Source: Oleiphilaceae bacterium (GTDB taxonomy: Bacteria > Pseudomonadota > Gammaproteobacteria > Pseudomonadales > Oleiphilaceae). From it: a stretch of DNA of 64,000 nt. Below, in pieces: positions 16,735 through 26,991 of this stretch. The notes under the pieces were generated by a model. The model had not been told where the DNA came from, ran no database searches, and saw only the letters and a program-made list of their open reading frames with translations. A program made the translations under genes and the position numbers. The stretch is from assembly GCA_018334495.1 (NCBI GenBank), contig JAGXLV010000001.1, forward strand, positions 62,001-126,000. Reading direction: 5' to 3'. Numbering within the stretch: the stretch's first letter is position 1; each line of letters opens with the position of its first letter.

Positions 16735-18528
16735 ATGACAGACACAAAAAAACCGTTGGGGATTACGGACGTCATTCTGCGCGACGCCCATCAATCCCTG
16801 CTCGCCACCCGCATGCGCCTGGACGACATGCTACCCATCGCCGACAAGCTCGATCAGGTCGGCTTCTGGTCTGTTGAATCGTGGGGTGGGGCGACATTCG
16901 ATGCCTGCATACGCTATCTGGGCGAAGACCCCTGGGACCGCATCCGGCAGTTGAAGAAAGCCATGCCAAAAACGCCGCAGCAGATGCTTTTGCGCGGCCA
17001 GAATCTGCTCGGCTATCGTCATTACGCTGATGACGTGGTGGAGCGCTTTGTTGATCGTGCGTCAGAAAACGGCGTTGATGTGTTTCGTATCTTCGATGCC
17101 ATGAACGATCCGCGTAACCTGGAAACGGCGATTGCCGCGGTCCGGAAAACCGGCAAGCATGCCCAGGGCACCATTGCCTACACCACCAGTCCGGTGCATA
17201 CCATTGAAATGTGGGTTGAACTGGCAAAGGAAGTGGAATCGATGGGGGCCGACTCCATTGCGATCAAGGACATGGCCGGGCTGCTGAAGCCTTACGTGGC
17301 GTTTGATCTGGTTAGCCGCTTGAAGAAAACCCTGAAAATACCGATCCACATGCAGTGTCATGCCACCACGGGCATGTCGACGGCCACCGCGCTCAAGGCC
17401 GCGGAAGCGGGCATTGATAATGTTGATACCGCCATTTCCTCCATGAGCATGACTTACGGCCATTCGCCCACCGAAGCGGTAGTCGCAATTCTGGAAGGTA
17501 CGGAGCGTGATACCGGCCTTGACCTTAAACTCCTGGAAGAAATTGCCGGTTATTTTCGCGAAGTGCGCAAAAAATATGGCAAATTCGAAGGCAGCTTGCG
17601 TGGCATCGACTCCCGCATACTGACGGCGCAAGTGCCGGGCGGCATGCTGACCAACATGGAAGGCCAGCTGCGCGAGCAGAACGCCGCCAACAAGTTCGAT
17701 GAGGTGCTTGCCGAAATTCCCAGAGTGCGTGAAGACCTGGGCTTCATCCCCCTGGTAACGCCCACATCCCAGATTGTCGGCACCCAGGCCGTGCTGAACG
17801 TCCTGACCGGTGAGCGCTACAAGTCCATTTCCAAGGAAACCGCCGCGATCCTCAAAGGCGAGTACGGTTCGGCGCCTGCGGACTTCAACAAGGAGCTTCA
17901 AGACAAGGTCCTGGACGGCAAAGAGCCCGTTACCTGCCGACCAGCGGATTTGCTTGAGCCTGAGATGGACCGCCTGACCGAAGAACTGAAAAAGATTGCT
18001 GCCGAGAAAGGGATCAAGCTGGCGGATAACGTGGTCGACGATGTTCTGACCTATGCGCTGTTTCCGCAAATCGGCCTCAAGTTTCTTGAGAACCGGGGCA
18101 ATCCTGATGCCTTCGAGCCCGTGCCCAGCGCCGATGATGTGCCAGCTACTACCGGCAAGAAGAAGGGTATGGCGGAAAACTACACGGTGACGGTCAACGG
18201 TAAGGAATTTGTTGTGGTCGTCACCGAGGGTGGCGAAATCAGCAACATTGAGCCTAAAGGTGGCAAGGTCACTGCTGAAGCACCGACAGCACCTTCTGCG
18301 CCGGCGGCCGGGGAGGGGAAGCCTGTGTTGGCGCCCCTGGGAGGTAATATTTTCAAGATCCTGGTTTCTCCCGGCGACGAGGTCGAGGAAGGAGATGTGC
18401 TTATTATCCTGGAAGCCATGAAAATGGAAACCGAGGTTCGCGCGGCTGAATCGGGAACCATCGGTGAAGTCTTCATCAAGGTCGGCGACGCTGTCAGTGT
18501 CGATGATGAAATGCTGACAATCGCATAA
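16735..18528 (+). CDS. oadA: Oxaloacetate decarboxylase alpha subunit
   Basis: Biotin-dependent carboxyltransferase subunit that moves CO2 from oxaloacetate to biotin, giving pyruvate; OadB then decarboxylates the carrier while exporting Na+. The 597 residues have three parts. An N-terminal TIM barrel starts [19 protein letters not shown] and carries metal-ligand segments QCHATTG and [10 protein letters not shown] conserved carboxyltransferase domain runs to about 460. A Pro/Ala-rich linker (about 500-525) then leads to a biotinyl domain with EAMKMET, placing the biotinylated lysine at residue 563. The ATG at 16735 is preceded by AAGG; a longer frame would overlap oadG. Confidence 0.97.
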   Translation: MTDTKKPLGITDVILRDAHQSLLATRMRLDDMLPIADKLDQVGFWSVESWGGATFDACIRYLGEDPWDRIRQLKKAMPKTPQQMLLRGQNLLGYRHYADDVVERFVDRASENGVDVFRIFDAMNDPRNLETAIAAVRKTGKHAQGTIAYTTSPVHTIEMWVELAKEVESMGADSIAIKDMAGLLKPYVAFDLVSRLKKTLKIPIHMQCHATTGMSTATALKAAEAGIDNVDTAISSMSMTYGHSPTEAVVAILEGTERDTGLDLKLLEEIAGYFREVRKKYGKFEGSLRGIDSRILTAQVPGGMLTNMEGQLREQNAANKFDEVLAEIPRVREDLGFIPLVTPTSQIVGTQAVLNVLTGERYKSISKETAAILKGEYGSAPADFNKELQDKVLDGKEPVTCRPADLLEPEMDRLTEELKKIAAEKGIKLADNVVDDVLTYALFPQIGLKFLENRGNPDAFEPVPSADDVPATTGKKKGMAENYTVTVNGKEFVVVVTEGGEISNIEPKGGKVTAEAPTAPSAPAAGEGKPVLAPLGGNIFKILVSPGDEVEEGDVLIILEAMKMETEVRAAESGTIGEVFIKVGDAVSVDDEMLTIA

Positions 18529-18541
18529 GGACCAGCAGTTT

Positions 18542-19864
18542 ATGGAAAAGTTAATGACGCTTTGGACGGGCAGCGGTCTGTTCAATATCGAAATGGGTCA
18601 GGTGGTGATGATTGTCGTCTGCCTGACTCTACTGGTTCTTGCGATCCGCAAGGGCTTTGAACCCTTACTGCTGGTTCCGATCGGATTCGGCGGTATTCTG
18701 GCCAATATTCCCGAGGCGGGACTTGCCTTGTCCGCCGCCGAGAACGCCATCCATTTCGCCAAACCGCAAGTGATGGCGGCCCTGGCGGGCGCTCTGGATG
18801 TGTCTTATCAGGCGGGTCAGGCGGTTACGCCTGAAGTAAAGGAGATGTTCAAGGAAGCCTACGAGAATGCCACGTATGGAATGGTGAGTTCTGCCAATAG
18901 CATCGCCCAGAACCTTGGTTACGGTAATGGCATGCTTTATAACTTCTACACAGTGGTTATCGGCAGCACAATCGGACCTTTGCTTATTTTCATGGGTGTG
19001 GGTGCCATGACGGACTTCGGACCGCTGCTGGCGAACCCGAAAACCCTGTTGCTCGGTGCTGCGGCCCAATTTGGCATCTTTGGCACGGTCATAGGTGCGG
19101 CCTTGCTGGACTGGCTTGGCATTCTGGAATTCACCATTCTGGAAGCGGCTGCCATCGGTATCATCGGTGGTGCTGATGGTCCCACATCCATCTATGTGTC
19201 CAGTGTGCTGGCGCCTCATCTTCTGGGTGCCATCGCGGTCTCGGCCTACGCCTATATGGCACTGGTGCCGATGATCCAGCCGCCCATCATGAAGTTGCTG
19301 ACCAGCAAGAAAGAACGGGCGATTAAAATGTCGCAGCTGCGGCCGGTCAGTCGCAAGGAAAAGATTATTTTCCCGCTTGTGGTGCTGATTGCCGTCGCTC
19401 TCTTTCTGCCCGATGCAGCGCCGCTACTGGGTATGTTCACCTTCGGTAATCTGATGCGTGAATGTGGTGTGGTGGAGCGCCTGAGCGACACCGCCCAGAA
19501 TGCGCTGATCAATATAGTCACCATTTTTCTGGGCCTGTCGGTTGGCTCCAAGCTGATGGCCGACAAGTTCCTTGATGGTCAGACCCTCGGGATTCTGGGG
19601 CTGGGTATTGTGGCCTTCGGTGTCGGTACCGCCACAGGCATACTGATGGCGAAGCTGATGAACGCCCTGACAAAGGAGCAGATCAATCCGCTCATTGGGT
19701 CTGCCGGTGTATCGGCGGTGCCAATGGCGGCCCGGGTATCCAACAAGGTCGGCCTGGAGGCGAATCCCCAGAACTTCCTGCTGATGCACGCGATGGGGCC
19801 CAACGTGGCAGGGGTTATTGGCTCGGCGGTTGCCGCCGGCGTCATGATCAAATTGCTGGGCTGA
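18542..19864 (+). CDS. oadB: Oxaloacetate decarboxylase beta subunit (Na+ pump)
   Basis: Polytopic membrane subunit that couples decarboxylation of carboxybiotin to Na+ export. The 440 residues include many hydrophobic segments and the conserved stretch [16 protein letters not shown] near residue 205, which carries the Asp known as Na+ and proton ligand in Klebsiella OadB. The C-terminal [19 protein letters not shown] is also family-typical. AAGGA precedes the ATG, 13 bp after the oadA stop. A strong terminator follows, so it closes the operon. Confidence 0.97.
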   Translation: MEKLMTLWTGSGLFNIEMGQVVMIVVCLTLLVLAIRKGFEPLLLVPIGFGGILANIPEAGLALSAAENAIHFAKPQVMAALAGALDVSYQAGQAVTPEVKEMFKEAYENATYGMVSSANSIAQNLGYGNGMLYNFYTVVIGSTIGPLLIFMGVGAMTDFGPLLANPKTLLLGAAAQFGIFGTVIGAALLDWLGILEFTILEAAAIGIIGGADGPTSIYVSSVLAPHLLGAIAVSAYAYMALVPMIQPPIMKLLTSKKERAIKMSQLRPVSRKEKIIFPLVVLIAVALFLPDAAPLLGMFTFGNLMRECGVVERLSDTAQNALINIVTIFLGLSVGSKLMADKFLDGQTLGILGLGIVAFGVGTATGILMAKLMNALTKEQINPLIGSAGVSAVPMAARVSNKVGLEANPQNFLLMHAMGPNVAGVIGSAVAAGVMIKLLG

Positions 19865-19879
19865 TAACCGTCCGTGAGG

Positions 19880-19915
19880 AAAAACCCCCGTCCGGTTCGC
19901 CGGGCGGGGGTTTTT
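19880..19915 (+). terminator. Rho-independent terminator after oadB
   Basis: A-tract, then a GC-rich hairpin (CCCCCGTCCGG, TTCG loop, CCGGGCGGGGG) and a T5 run. The A and T tracts make it usable from both strands. It lies between the convergent oadB and dnaE2. Confidence 0.92.
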
Positions 19916-19950
19916 GTTGTTTGGTGGTTGCTCAGTGACTTAATGATGAC

Positions 19951-22900
19951 TTAATGAAAGTCCCGGGAATCCACCTTCAGGGTCTGAATCAGGTGGCTCA
20001 GGTCCGACAGCTTTCCCGCCATCACGTGAATGATGTCCCCCTCGCGCTCAAGAATGCCTTTCACATGCAGTAATCGGGCGGTGAGCAGCGGTTTACGCTG
20101 TCGCCTTGCCGTGTCCAGCCACACCACCACGTTGATGTTGCCGGTTTCGTCTTCCAGGGTGACAAAAGTCACCCCTGATGCCGTGCCGGGCCTTTGCCGG
20201 CCGGTGACCAGCCCTGCCACCTGCACCGGACGGCCAGGCTCAACATCCAGTAGGGCGTTGGCACTCAGGCAATGTTTCAGGTGCCCCTGTTCCCTGAGCA
20301 AAGCCAGGAGATGGCGTTGCAGGGAAAGCCCCTGGGTGGCGTAATCCTCCATAATAGCCTGGCCTTCGGAGGGTGCGGGTAGCTCGACCCGGCTGGCGTT
20401 GTAATCGTCGTGATCTTCGCTGGCAAACAGTGCCGGCGGTGCCTGATGACCCAGGAGTTGCCAATAGGCCTGACGACGGTTGCCGGTCAGGCCCCCCAGG
20501 GCGTTGGCTCCGGCCAGGGCTTCCAGATCCCGCTGGTTGAGCCCCGGAATACGGCGCAATTCGTTCGCCGACAGATAACCAGCCGCAGGCCGCTGCCGGA
20601 CCAGCTCACAGGCAGGGTCACGGGCGAGCCCGCGGATCAGCCGCAATCCCAGCCGAAGAGCCGGCCCGGGCTTGTCAGGGCTGGCGGGCTCCAGGGTATG
20701 ATCCCAGGCACTGGCGTTTATATCCGCCGGCAGAACCTCGACGCCGTGGCGGCGGGCGTCCTGCACCAGCTGAGAGGGCGAGTAGAAACCCATGGGTTGA
20801 CTGTTCAGCAGACCGCAATAGAATTCGGCAGGGTAATGGCACTTGATCCAGGCCGACACATACACCAGCAGGGCAAAACTGGCGGCGTGGGATTCGGGAA
20901 AACCATAGCCGCCGAAGCCGCAGATCTGCTGATACAGACGTTCGGCAAAATCAGCGCCGTGGCCTCTTTCCAGCATGCCTTTGATCAGCTTGTCACGGAA
21001 GGGCGACATATCACCATGGGACTTCCAGGCCGCCATGGCCCGGCGCAGCTGGTCAGCCTCGCCGGCGCTGAAGCCGGCCGCCACCATGGCCAGCTTGATG
21101 ACCTGTTCCTGGAAGATCGGCACTCCCAGGGTGCGTTCCAGCACACCCCGTATGGCTTCATTGGGATAATTGACCGGCTCCTGGCCGTGCTTGCGTTTGA
21201 GGTAAGGATGCACCATATCGCCCTGGATAGGGCCGGGGCGCACAATGGCGACCTGTACCACCAGATCGTAATAGGTTTCCGGGCGCAGGCGCGGCAACAT
21301 GTTGATCTGGGCCCGGGATTCCACCTGAAAGACCCCGATGCTGTCACCTTTTTGGAGCATGGCGTAGGTGGCAGGGTCTTCCGGGGGAATAGCCTGCATT
21401 GTCATGGGTTGGCCGCGGCGCTGGCCGATCAGGTCCAGGGCCCGGCGAATGGCGGACAACATACCCAGGGCGAGGATGTCCACTTTCATCAGGCCCAGGC
21501 TTTCCAGGTCGGTCTTGTCCCACTGGATAACGGTGCGATCCGCCATGGTGGCGTTCTCCACCGGTACCAGTTCCGCCAGGGGGCCGGCGCTGATCACAAA
21601 GCCTCCGACGTGCTGTGACAGGTGGCGGGGGAATCCCAACAGGGTGTTCACCAGAGTGAAAAACTGCTCAGCAACCCGGGGGTTGCGGGTCAGTCTCTTG
21701 TCCAGTATCTGTTGGCGCCAGTCGTTGTCCCGGTCGCGCCAGTCGATGCCGTTGAGCAGTTGTTCCACCAGTGCCGGATCAAACCCCAGGGCCTTGCCCA
21801 CATCCCGGATGGCGCTGCGGGGCCGGTAACGTATCACGGTTGCCGCCAAAGCCGCGCGCTCCCGTGTGTAACGCCGGTAAATGTACTGCATGACTTCTTC
21901 CCGGCGATCGTGTTCGAAATCCACATCGATGTCGGGCGGTTCGTTCCGGTCTTTGGAGATAAAGCGTTCGAAAAGTAGTTCGACCTTACGTGGGTCCACC
22001 TCGGTAATACCAAGGCAGTAACAGACGGCGGAATTGGCGGCAGAGCCCCGGCCCTGGCAGAGAATCCCCCGCCCGCGGGCAAAACGGACAATGTCTTCCA
22101 GGGTCAGGAAATAATGCTCATAGCCCATCTCGGCGATCAGCCGCAGCTCTTTTCGGATCAGTGCCTGGATGGGCAGAGGCGTGCCGTCGGGAAAGCGGGC
22201 TTTTTCCCCTTCACGGGTCAGTCTCAACAGGTGCTCGCCCGCAGAAATGCCTGTGGGTACCAGATCGGGTGGGTACTCGTAGCGCAGGCTGCCCGGCTCA
22301 AAGCTGCACTGCTCGGCAATACGGCAGCTTTCAGTCAACCAGGCCTCGGGGTAAAGGCGTTTTAGAAATTTTAGCGGTCTGAGGTAGCGTTCGCCGTTCT
22401 GGAATAAATGCAGGCCGGCTTCTTCCAGTGTGCAGCCATGACGAATCGCGGTCAGCACATCCTGCAGTGGTTGGCGGTCGCGGCGATGATTGTGAACATT
22501 GCCGGCGGCGGTCACCGCACACTTGAGATCGGCCGCCAGTTCCCGCAAGTGATAGAGATGCTCCTCCTCCTTATTTTCCAACGCCCGCTCTGCCGCCAGC
22601 CAGAAACGTGAGCCAAATTGCTCCCGCAGCCATTGGCCGCATTCAAGGGCTTCCTCAAAAGGGACCTGATGCAAGGCGGGGGGCGGCCACAGACACAGGC
22701 AATGGCTGAGGGTGTTTTCCTGGACATCGTCCCGGTACAGGCGGTATTCGCCTTTGGGTGCGCGTCGCCGGGCGGTGGTGATGAGCTGGCAGAGCTGGCC
22801 GTAGCCCTGGCGGTCCCGGGCCAGCAACACAATGGCTACAGGCACGCCACCGATATTGACGTCATGCAACTGGAAATGGCTGCCGGTAATCAGCTTGACG

Positions 22901-23073
22901 GGGCTGCCCTTCAGTGTGGCCCAGGCGCGGGGAATGCCGGCGACAGAACAGACATCGGTAATCGCCAACGCCTTGTAGTTCAGCTCACGAGCGCGCTCCG
23001 CCAGTTCCTCCGGATGGGACGCGCCGGTCAGAAAGGTGAAATTGCTGAAGCAGTGGAGTTCCGCGTAAGCCAT
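19951..23073 (-). CDS. dnaE2: Error-prone DNA polymerase DnaE2 (ImuC)
   Basis: Alternative C-family polymerase alpha subunit that performs translesion synthesis within the ImuA-ImuB-DnaE2 mutasome. The 1040 residues are shorter than replicative DnaE, as expected for DnaE2. An N-terminal PHP domain (YAELHCFSNFTFLTGAS) leads to the palm with catalytic Asp residues in PDIDVDF (about 379-385) and GRGSAANSAVCYCLG. A helix-hairpin-helix segment (RRIPGLNQRDLEALAG) and an OB fold follow at the C-terminus. I chose the ATG at 23073 because it gives MAYAELHCFSN, the family N-terminus, with AGGA upstream. It lies 20 bp after the imuB stop. Confidence 0.96.
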   Translation of the reverse strand: MAYAELHCFSNFTFLTGASHPEELAERARELNYKALAITDVCSVAGIPRAWATLKGSPVKLITGSHFQLHDVNIGGVPVAIVLLARDRQGYGQLCQLITTARRRAPKGEYRLYRDDVQENTLSHCLCLWPPPALHQVPFEEALECGQWLREQFGSRFWLAAERALENKEEEHLYHLRELAADLKCAVTAAGNVHNHRRDRQPLQDVLTAIRHGCTLEEAGLHLFQNGERYLRPLKFLKRLYPEAWLTESCRIAEQCSFEPGSLRYEYPPDLVPTGISAGEHLLRLTREGEKARFPDGTPLPIQALIRKELRLIAEMGYEHYFLTLEDIVRFARGRGILCQGRGSAANSAVCYCLGITEVDPRKVELLFERFISKDRNEPPDIDVDFEHDRREEVMQYIYRRYTRERAALAATVIRYRPRSAIRDVGKALGFDPALVEQLLNGIDWRDRDNDWRQQILDKRLTRNPRVAEQFFTLVNTLLGFPRHLSQHVGGFVISAGPLAELVPVENATMADRTVIQWDKTDLESLGLMKVDILALGMLSAIRRALDLIGQRRGQPMTMQAIPPEDPATYAMLQKGDSIGVFQVESRAQINMLPRLRPETYYDLVVQVAIVRPGPIQGDMVHPYLKRKHGQEPVNYPNEAIRGVLERTLGVPIFQEQVIKLAMVAAGFSAGEADQLRRAMAAWKSHGDMSPFRDKLIKGMLERGHGADFAERLYQQICGFGGYGFPESHAASFALLVYVSAWIKCHYPAEFYCGLLNSQPMGFYSPSQLVQDARRHGVEVLPADINASAWDHTLEPASPDKPGPALRLGLRLIRGLARDPACELVRQRPAAGYLSANELRRIPGLNQRDLEALAGANALGGLTGNRRQAYWQLLGHQAPPALFASEDHDDYNASRVELPAPSEGQAIMEDYATQGLSLQRHLLALLREQGHLKHCLSANALLDVEPGRPVQVAGLVTGRQRPGTASGVTFVTLEDETGNINVVVWLDTARRQRKPLLTARLLHVKGILEREGDIIHVMAGKLSDLSHLIQTLKVDSRDFH

Positions 23074-23093
23074 GAACAAAAATTCCTGGAGCC

Positions 23094-24512
23094 TCAGGCA
23101 AAGAGGCCGTGTATGAACCAACCACCACTGACGTCACGAAACACCCAGGCCAGTTGTCCGGAGCCCAGTTGCGCCACGTAATAATCACGTTGTACCCGCT
23201 CACCGTCCCACCAGCCGCCACTGATACGCTCCGGGCCGGTCAGCCAGGCTTGCGGCAGGTGAACAACCGGTTGCGGTGTATTGAGAAGCCAAAGCGGCCG
23301 TGAGGGACCTGAATCCTTCTCGGTAGCTTTGACGGAGGCCGGGCAGCTCAGGCGTCCCCGGGTCCAGGCCCGTTCCGGCCTGTGATCGGCGTGCGGAGCC
23401 AGGATTTTAAGGGCCTGATCACCAAGACGGGCCTGCAGCCGGCTGATCAGAGCCTGCCAGGCTTCGACAGTATTGGTTCCACTGTCCAGCAGGTCGTCTC
23501 CAATAGCTTTGTCGCGATCGATGAAACGGCTGACAGCCAGGGTCATGGCTTCAACGGGTGCGGCCAGTGTTTGCTGCTCCAAACGGAGCCGGATCAGTGC
23601 CAGAAAACTGGTCGCCCGGTGCTCGGGGCCGGCGGTTCTCAACAGTATTCGGGTTTCCTGCCGGCCACGGTGATGCAGGCTGAGTTTCAGGCTGTCAGTA
23701 TCCTGCTGCCGCCATTGCAGGTCCTCTTGCAGTTCGGTCAGGATTCGCTGGAGGGGGAACAGCAGACTTGAGGTCTGTTCTATGTCCCGGGCGAAATCCA
23801 GATGCTGGTGGAAGCGGTGGGGTGGTGACCAGGGCGTTTGTGGATCGGCACGGCTACCCTGTAATTGCTGGATCAGCTTCAGGGTTTCCGGCTCCAGGCG
23901 GCGTGCGGTTTCTTCCGCTGGCAGTTTAAACAGGTCATCCAGGGTAATCAGTCCCAGACGGTCCAGGCGTTCTGTGGTTTTGGCCGGTAATCCCGATTGT
24001 TGAACGGGCAGGGCGCCCAGAAGGGCCTGAAGGGTTTCTTTGGCCTCCGTGCAACGGCCACTGTTGGCTTGGGCCAGTCGCTGGGCTGCCTTTGGCGTCA
24101 GTCCGGTGGCCATCCAGCCGGTGAGCTGGCGCTGTTCCAGCGCCTGGGTCAGGATTTGCCACAGGCCTTCGATGCCGCCGTGAAGCCGGTTCATGCTGCC
24201 GGCTTCAGTCAATAGGCCATGAGGGGGGCACAGGCTGATATGGGCCATGTAACGATAGAGCCAGCGAGCCTGCTGCTCCAGTGCCTGGTGTTCCCGTTCC
24301 GGCTCGGGGCGCACAATGGCCAGCTCCGGTGCCAGGCTGATGGCGGTTTTCAATTGCATGTCCGGATGGATGCCGAGTTCACGGGCTTCCGGGCTGGCCT
24401 GGTAAACCGTCTGCTGACCGGGATCACTGATGACCAGTGCTTCCCGCTTTTCGCGGCTACTGAGGACCTGGTCCAGTAATAATTGCGGGAAATGGATATA
24501 AAGCCAAAGCAT
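23094..24512 (-). CDS. imuB: Mutasome scaffold protein ImuB (inactive Y-family polymerase)
   Basis: Y-family polymerase homologue that in Caulobacter, Pseudomonas and mycobacteria lacks catalytic residues. It acts as a hub linking ImuA, DnaE2 and the beta clamp. The 472-residue protein starts MLWLYIHFPQLLLDQ, where an active enzyme would carry a D-x-D/E metal-binding motif I, so polymerase activity is not expected. The helix-hairpin-helix region (ERLDRLGLITLDDLFKLPAE) is intact. Its start overlaps the imuA stop by one base pair (ATGA), so the three genes form one coupled operon under the LexA box at 25226. Confidence 0.94.
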   Translation of the reverse strand: MLWLYIHFPQLLLDQVLSSREKREALVISDPGQQTVYQASPEARELGIHPDMQLKTAISLAPELAIVRPEPEREHQALEQQARWLYRYMAHISLCPPHGLLTEAGSMNRLHGGIEGLWQILTQALEQRQLTGWMATGLTPKAAQRLAQANSGRCTEAKETLQALLGALPVQQSGLPAKTTERLDRLGLITLDDLFKLPAEETARRLEPETLKLIQQLQGSRADPQTPWSPPHRFHQHLDFARDIEQTSSLLFPLQRILTELQEDLQWRQQDTDSLKLSLHHRGRQETRILLRTAGPEHRATSFLALIRLRLEQQTLAAPVEAMTLAVSRFIDRDKAIGDDLLDSGTNTVEAWQALISRLQARLGDQALKILAPHADHRPERAWTRGRLSCPASVKATEKDSGPSRPLWLLNTPQPVVHLPQAWLTGPERISGGWWDGERVQRDYYVAQLGSGQLAWVFRDVSGGWFIHGLFA

Positions 24513-25207
24513 CAGCTACCACCCGCTTCCGACCAGGGACCGTGAACCACGCGGGGAACGTTTTTTGAAGCGACTGGAGTGTTGCGTTCGGGCAGCGCCA
24601 AAGTGCAAGTGTCGGCGGCCCAGCCCCCGCGACGCTTAAGCACCTCAACCTGTAATGTTCCATGGCTTTGCGGTGTCAGTTGCAGGCGCAAAGCCGCCGG
24701 CGAGCTTTCAGTGGCGGCCCTTACCGGCCGGAAAAGCACACAGAGGCTGCCGCCGGTCTCTGCGGCCAGTTGTAGCCGCCGAATCTGTCGTTGCTTCAGT
24801 GTCCCTGGCCAGGCCAGCACCAGACCGGTCACCGATGAGCGCAGGCAGTTTTCCAGGGACCAGAGGGCATCGGTCTGGTCTTCGGTCTGGATAACCACCA
24901 CCCGGGACAAGTCAAGGCCTTCCCGCTGAAGCGCTGGAGCATAGGGCGTATGGGGCGGGTTTATCCAGAACAGGGTCTTGCCGGCTGCTATCTGGCGTCG
25001 CATCAGGGGCAGCAGTAGCTGAAGTTCGCCAATGCCGGGGGTTTCAAGCAAGCATTCAGTCAGGGCGCCGCGGGGCCAGCCGGTGCCTTTTAATTGCTGG
25101 TCCAGGGCTTCAAAGCCAGTGGGTTCTGCCGCCTGGGCGATTTGCACATGCTCTTTGGCCTGCCACACCCGGGCATCTTGAATCAGGGTGTCGAGAAGTT
25201 CTTTCAT
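24512..25207 (-). CDS. imuA: ImuA, RecA-like SOS mutagenesis protein
   Basis: First gene of the imuA-imuB-dnaE2 cassette. The 231-residue protein is a RecA-fold relative (TGFEALDQQLKGTGWPRGAL, then ETPGIGELQLLLPL) whose P-loop is degenerate, as in many ImuA proteins. ImuA is required with ImuB for damage-induced mutagenesis in bacteria that lack UmuDC, and it interacts with RecA and ImuB. The ATG at 25207 lies 18 bp downstream of a perfect LexA operator. Expression after DNA damage is therefore expected. Confidence 0.92.
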   Translation of the reverse strand: MKELLDTLIQDARVWQAKEHVQIAQAAEPTGFEALDQQLKGTGWPRGALTECLLETPGIGELQLLLPLMRRQIAAGKTLFWINPPHTPYAPALQREGLDLSRVVVIQTEDQTDALWSLENCLRSSVTGLVLAWPGTLKQRQIRRLQLAAETGGSLCVLFRPVRAATESSPAALRLQLTPQSHGTLQVEVLKRRGGWAADTCTLALPERNTPVASKNVPRVVHGPWSEAGGS

Positions 25208-25225
25208 GAGATTGCCGTTCCATAA

Positions 25226-25245
25226 TACTGTTTAAATATACAGTA
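25226..25245. promoter_or_regulatory. LexA operator (SOS box) upstream of imuA
   Basis: The sequence TACTGTTTAAATATACAGTA contains CTGT-N8-ACAG at 25228-25243, exactly the gammaproteobacterial LexA consensus with an AT-rich centre and TA flanks on both sides. It lies between the divergent imuA and phhB, 18 bp from the imuA start and 118 bp from phhB, so imuA-imuB-dnaE2 is the obvious target. Confidence 0.95.
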
Positions 25246-25363
25246 TATTGAGTCTGACAAGATTTCAATGAATCCATTATTACCTTTTGCGGAGGCTCCC
25301 TTGATTTGAAAATGCGTCAGGTTCAGGCTAAGCGTCAGGATAAGTGCCAAAGGAGGCCTGGCT

Positions 25364-25720
25364 ATGAGCAATCTTAAAGACCTACCCTGTGAGCCCTGCT
25401 CGAAAGACACGCCACCCCTGCTGCCGCATCAGCAAAAAGAACTGCTGGACAGGCTAGCGGGTTGGCAGATAGTCGAGTACGGCGGCGAAAAACAACTGGA
25501 GCGGACCATCAAGCTGAAGAATTTTGCCGATGCCTTGGGCCTTACCAATCGGATAGGGGCGCTGGCCGAAGCAGAGGGTCATCACCCGGCTATTCTCCTG
25601 GAGTACGGCAAGGTCAGGGTCAATTGGTGGACCCACGCCATTGGCGGGCTTCACCAGAATGATTTCATTATGGCGGCCCGGACAAATCAGATTGCCAGCG
25701 AATTTGGTGGCAATCGGTAA
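25364..25720 (+). CDS. phhB: Pterin-4a-carbinolamine dehydratase
   Basis: Dehydrates 4a-hydroxytetrahydrobiopterin, recycling the cofactor of phenylalanine hydroxylase; the family also doubles as a transcriptional coactivator (DCoH). The 118 residues carry the family pattern E-x-x-x-H-H-P with EAEGHHPAILLEYGKVRVNW, then the downstream TH and D of THAIGGLHQND. A ribosome site AAAGGAGG lies 10 bp before the ATG. phhA is not next to it, so it appears to be a single-gene unit. It diverges from imuA. Confidence 0.95.
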   Translation: MSNLKDLPCEPCSKDTPPLLPHQQKELLDRLAGWQIVEYGGEKQLERTIKLKNFADALGLTNRIGALAEAEGHHPAILLEYGKVRVNWWTHAIGGLHQNDFIMAARTNQIASEFGGNR

Positions 25721-25901
25721 TCCGGATCAGCGGTGCCGACACGGTGATGGATAATTGCCAAAGTAACTTCGACAGATTGTCATATTTAGCATAGCCTTAT
25801 AGCTTTGCGTTATCATCGATAATACAATTCTTGAGCGAGTGTCTTTTTTGTTTTCCTCGATTAAGGCACTCCCTGTGACGTACCACACATAGAGGAATGC
25901 A

Positions 25902-26771
25902 ATGTCTTATTTTACGATCGCCGGGGTGCAGATGCATGCCCTGCACCACGGTGACAATGTTGAAACCATGCGTCACCGTATTGACCTCCTTATGTCGCGC
26001 TTCCCCCAGGTGCAGATGGTGTTATTCAGCGAGCTGGTCGTCACGGGGGCCTCAACCCACCATGCCGAGCCTTTGCCCAGCAATAAGGAAAACCTGTTTT
26101 GTGAAATTGCCCAACATCACGGTATCTGGTTGATTCCCGGCTCTATGTTTGAACGGGTCGATGACAAAATCTACAACACCACGAGCGTAATTAACCCGCA
26201 AGGCCATGTGGTCTGCCGTTATCGTAAAATGTTTCCGTTCCGGCCCTATGAAGAGGGTGTGGAAGCTGGTACTGAGTTTGTGGTTTTTGACGTACCGGAC
26301 ATCGGTCGTTTCGGCGTTTCCATCTGCTATGACATGTGGTTCCCAGAAACAACCCGCACACTGGCCGCCATGGGGGCCGAGGTCATACTCCACCCCACTA
26401 TGACCGATACCATCGACCGGGATATCGAACTTTCGATCGCACGCACCAACGCCGCAATCAATCAGTGTTTCTTTTTTGATTTCAACGGTGCCGGTGCCAT
26501 GGGCAATGGCCGTTCAATCGTGGTGGGCCCGTCCGGAGACGTTATCCATCAGTCGGGTATCGGCGACGAGATTGTACCGATAGAAATTGATCTCCAGAGA
26601 GTTCGTCGGGAGCGAGAGCGGGGCCTTCGGGGTCTGGGGCAGCCACTGAAAAGCTTCCGCGACCGCGACGTCGATTTCACGCTTTATCAAGATGGAAACA
26701 AATCGAGTCCTTTTCTTGACAGCCTGGGACCCCTGGGCAAACCGGTCAGGGATGACGTCATCCAGCATTAA
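25902..26771 (+). CDS. Carbon-nitrogen hydrolase (nitrilase superfamily)
   Basis: Cytoplasmic amidohydrolase of 289 residues. The nitrilase-superfamily triad is visible: Glu in VLFSELVVTG (about residue 47), Lys in CRYRKMFPF (about 109) and Cys in GVSICYDMWFPE (about 147). Relatives hydrolyse amides, nitriles or carbamoyl amines such as N-carbamoylputrescine; the substrate here cannot be read from the sequence. AGAGGA precedes the ATG. The gene starts a co-directional set with an ATP-grasp ligase, a C45 Ntn hydrolase and an amino acid decarboxylase. That context suggests it trims or deamidates an amine conjugate made by its neighbours (inference). Confidence 0.88.
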   Translation: MSYFTIAGVQMHALHHGDNVETMRHRIDLLMSRFPQVQMVLFSELVVTGASTHHAEPLPSNKENLFCEIAQHHGIWLIPGSMFERVDDKIYNTTSVINPQGHVVCRYRKMFPFRPYEEGVEAGTEFVVFDVPDIGRFGVSICYDMWFPETTRTLAAMGAEVILHPTMTDTIDRDIELSIARTNAAINQCFFFDFNGAGAMGNGRSIVVGPSGDVIHQSGIGDEIVPIEIDLQRVRRERERGLRGLGQPLKSFRDRDVDFTLYQDGNKSSPFLDSLGPLGKPVRDDVIQH

Positions 26772-26991
26772 CCTTAACTTGAAGGTGGCCTGATCCGGCG
26801 CCGACAAGGTGGAGAAAAGCGTGATTCGTGATTTGCTGAATCTACTGCGTCAACGTGTTGCCGACTGGCTGTCGCCGGAGGCGGAAAACCGGCCGGCGTC
26901 AACTGCGCCGGGATTTGAGGCCGAGCGGGACAAGCGGGAAAGTTATGCTGGATTCCGGCAGGGCAGTTCCAATAATAAAGGAGTGACAGGA

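Noticed and set aside
17062-18585. 507-residue minus-strand frame opposite oadA
   Set aside because: Antisense shadow of a certain gene, no domain, high His/Phe from reversed codons.
20410-21618. 402-residue plus-strand frame inside dnaE2
   Set aside because: Antisense shadow of the DnaE2 gene, whose catalytic motifs are clear on the other strand.
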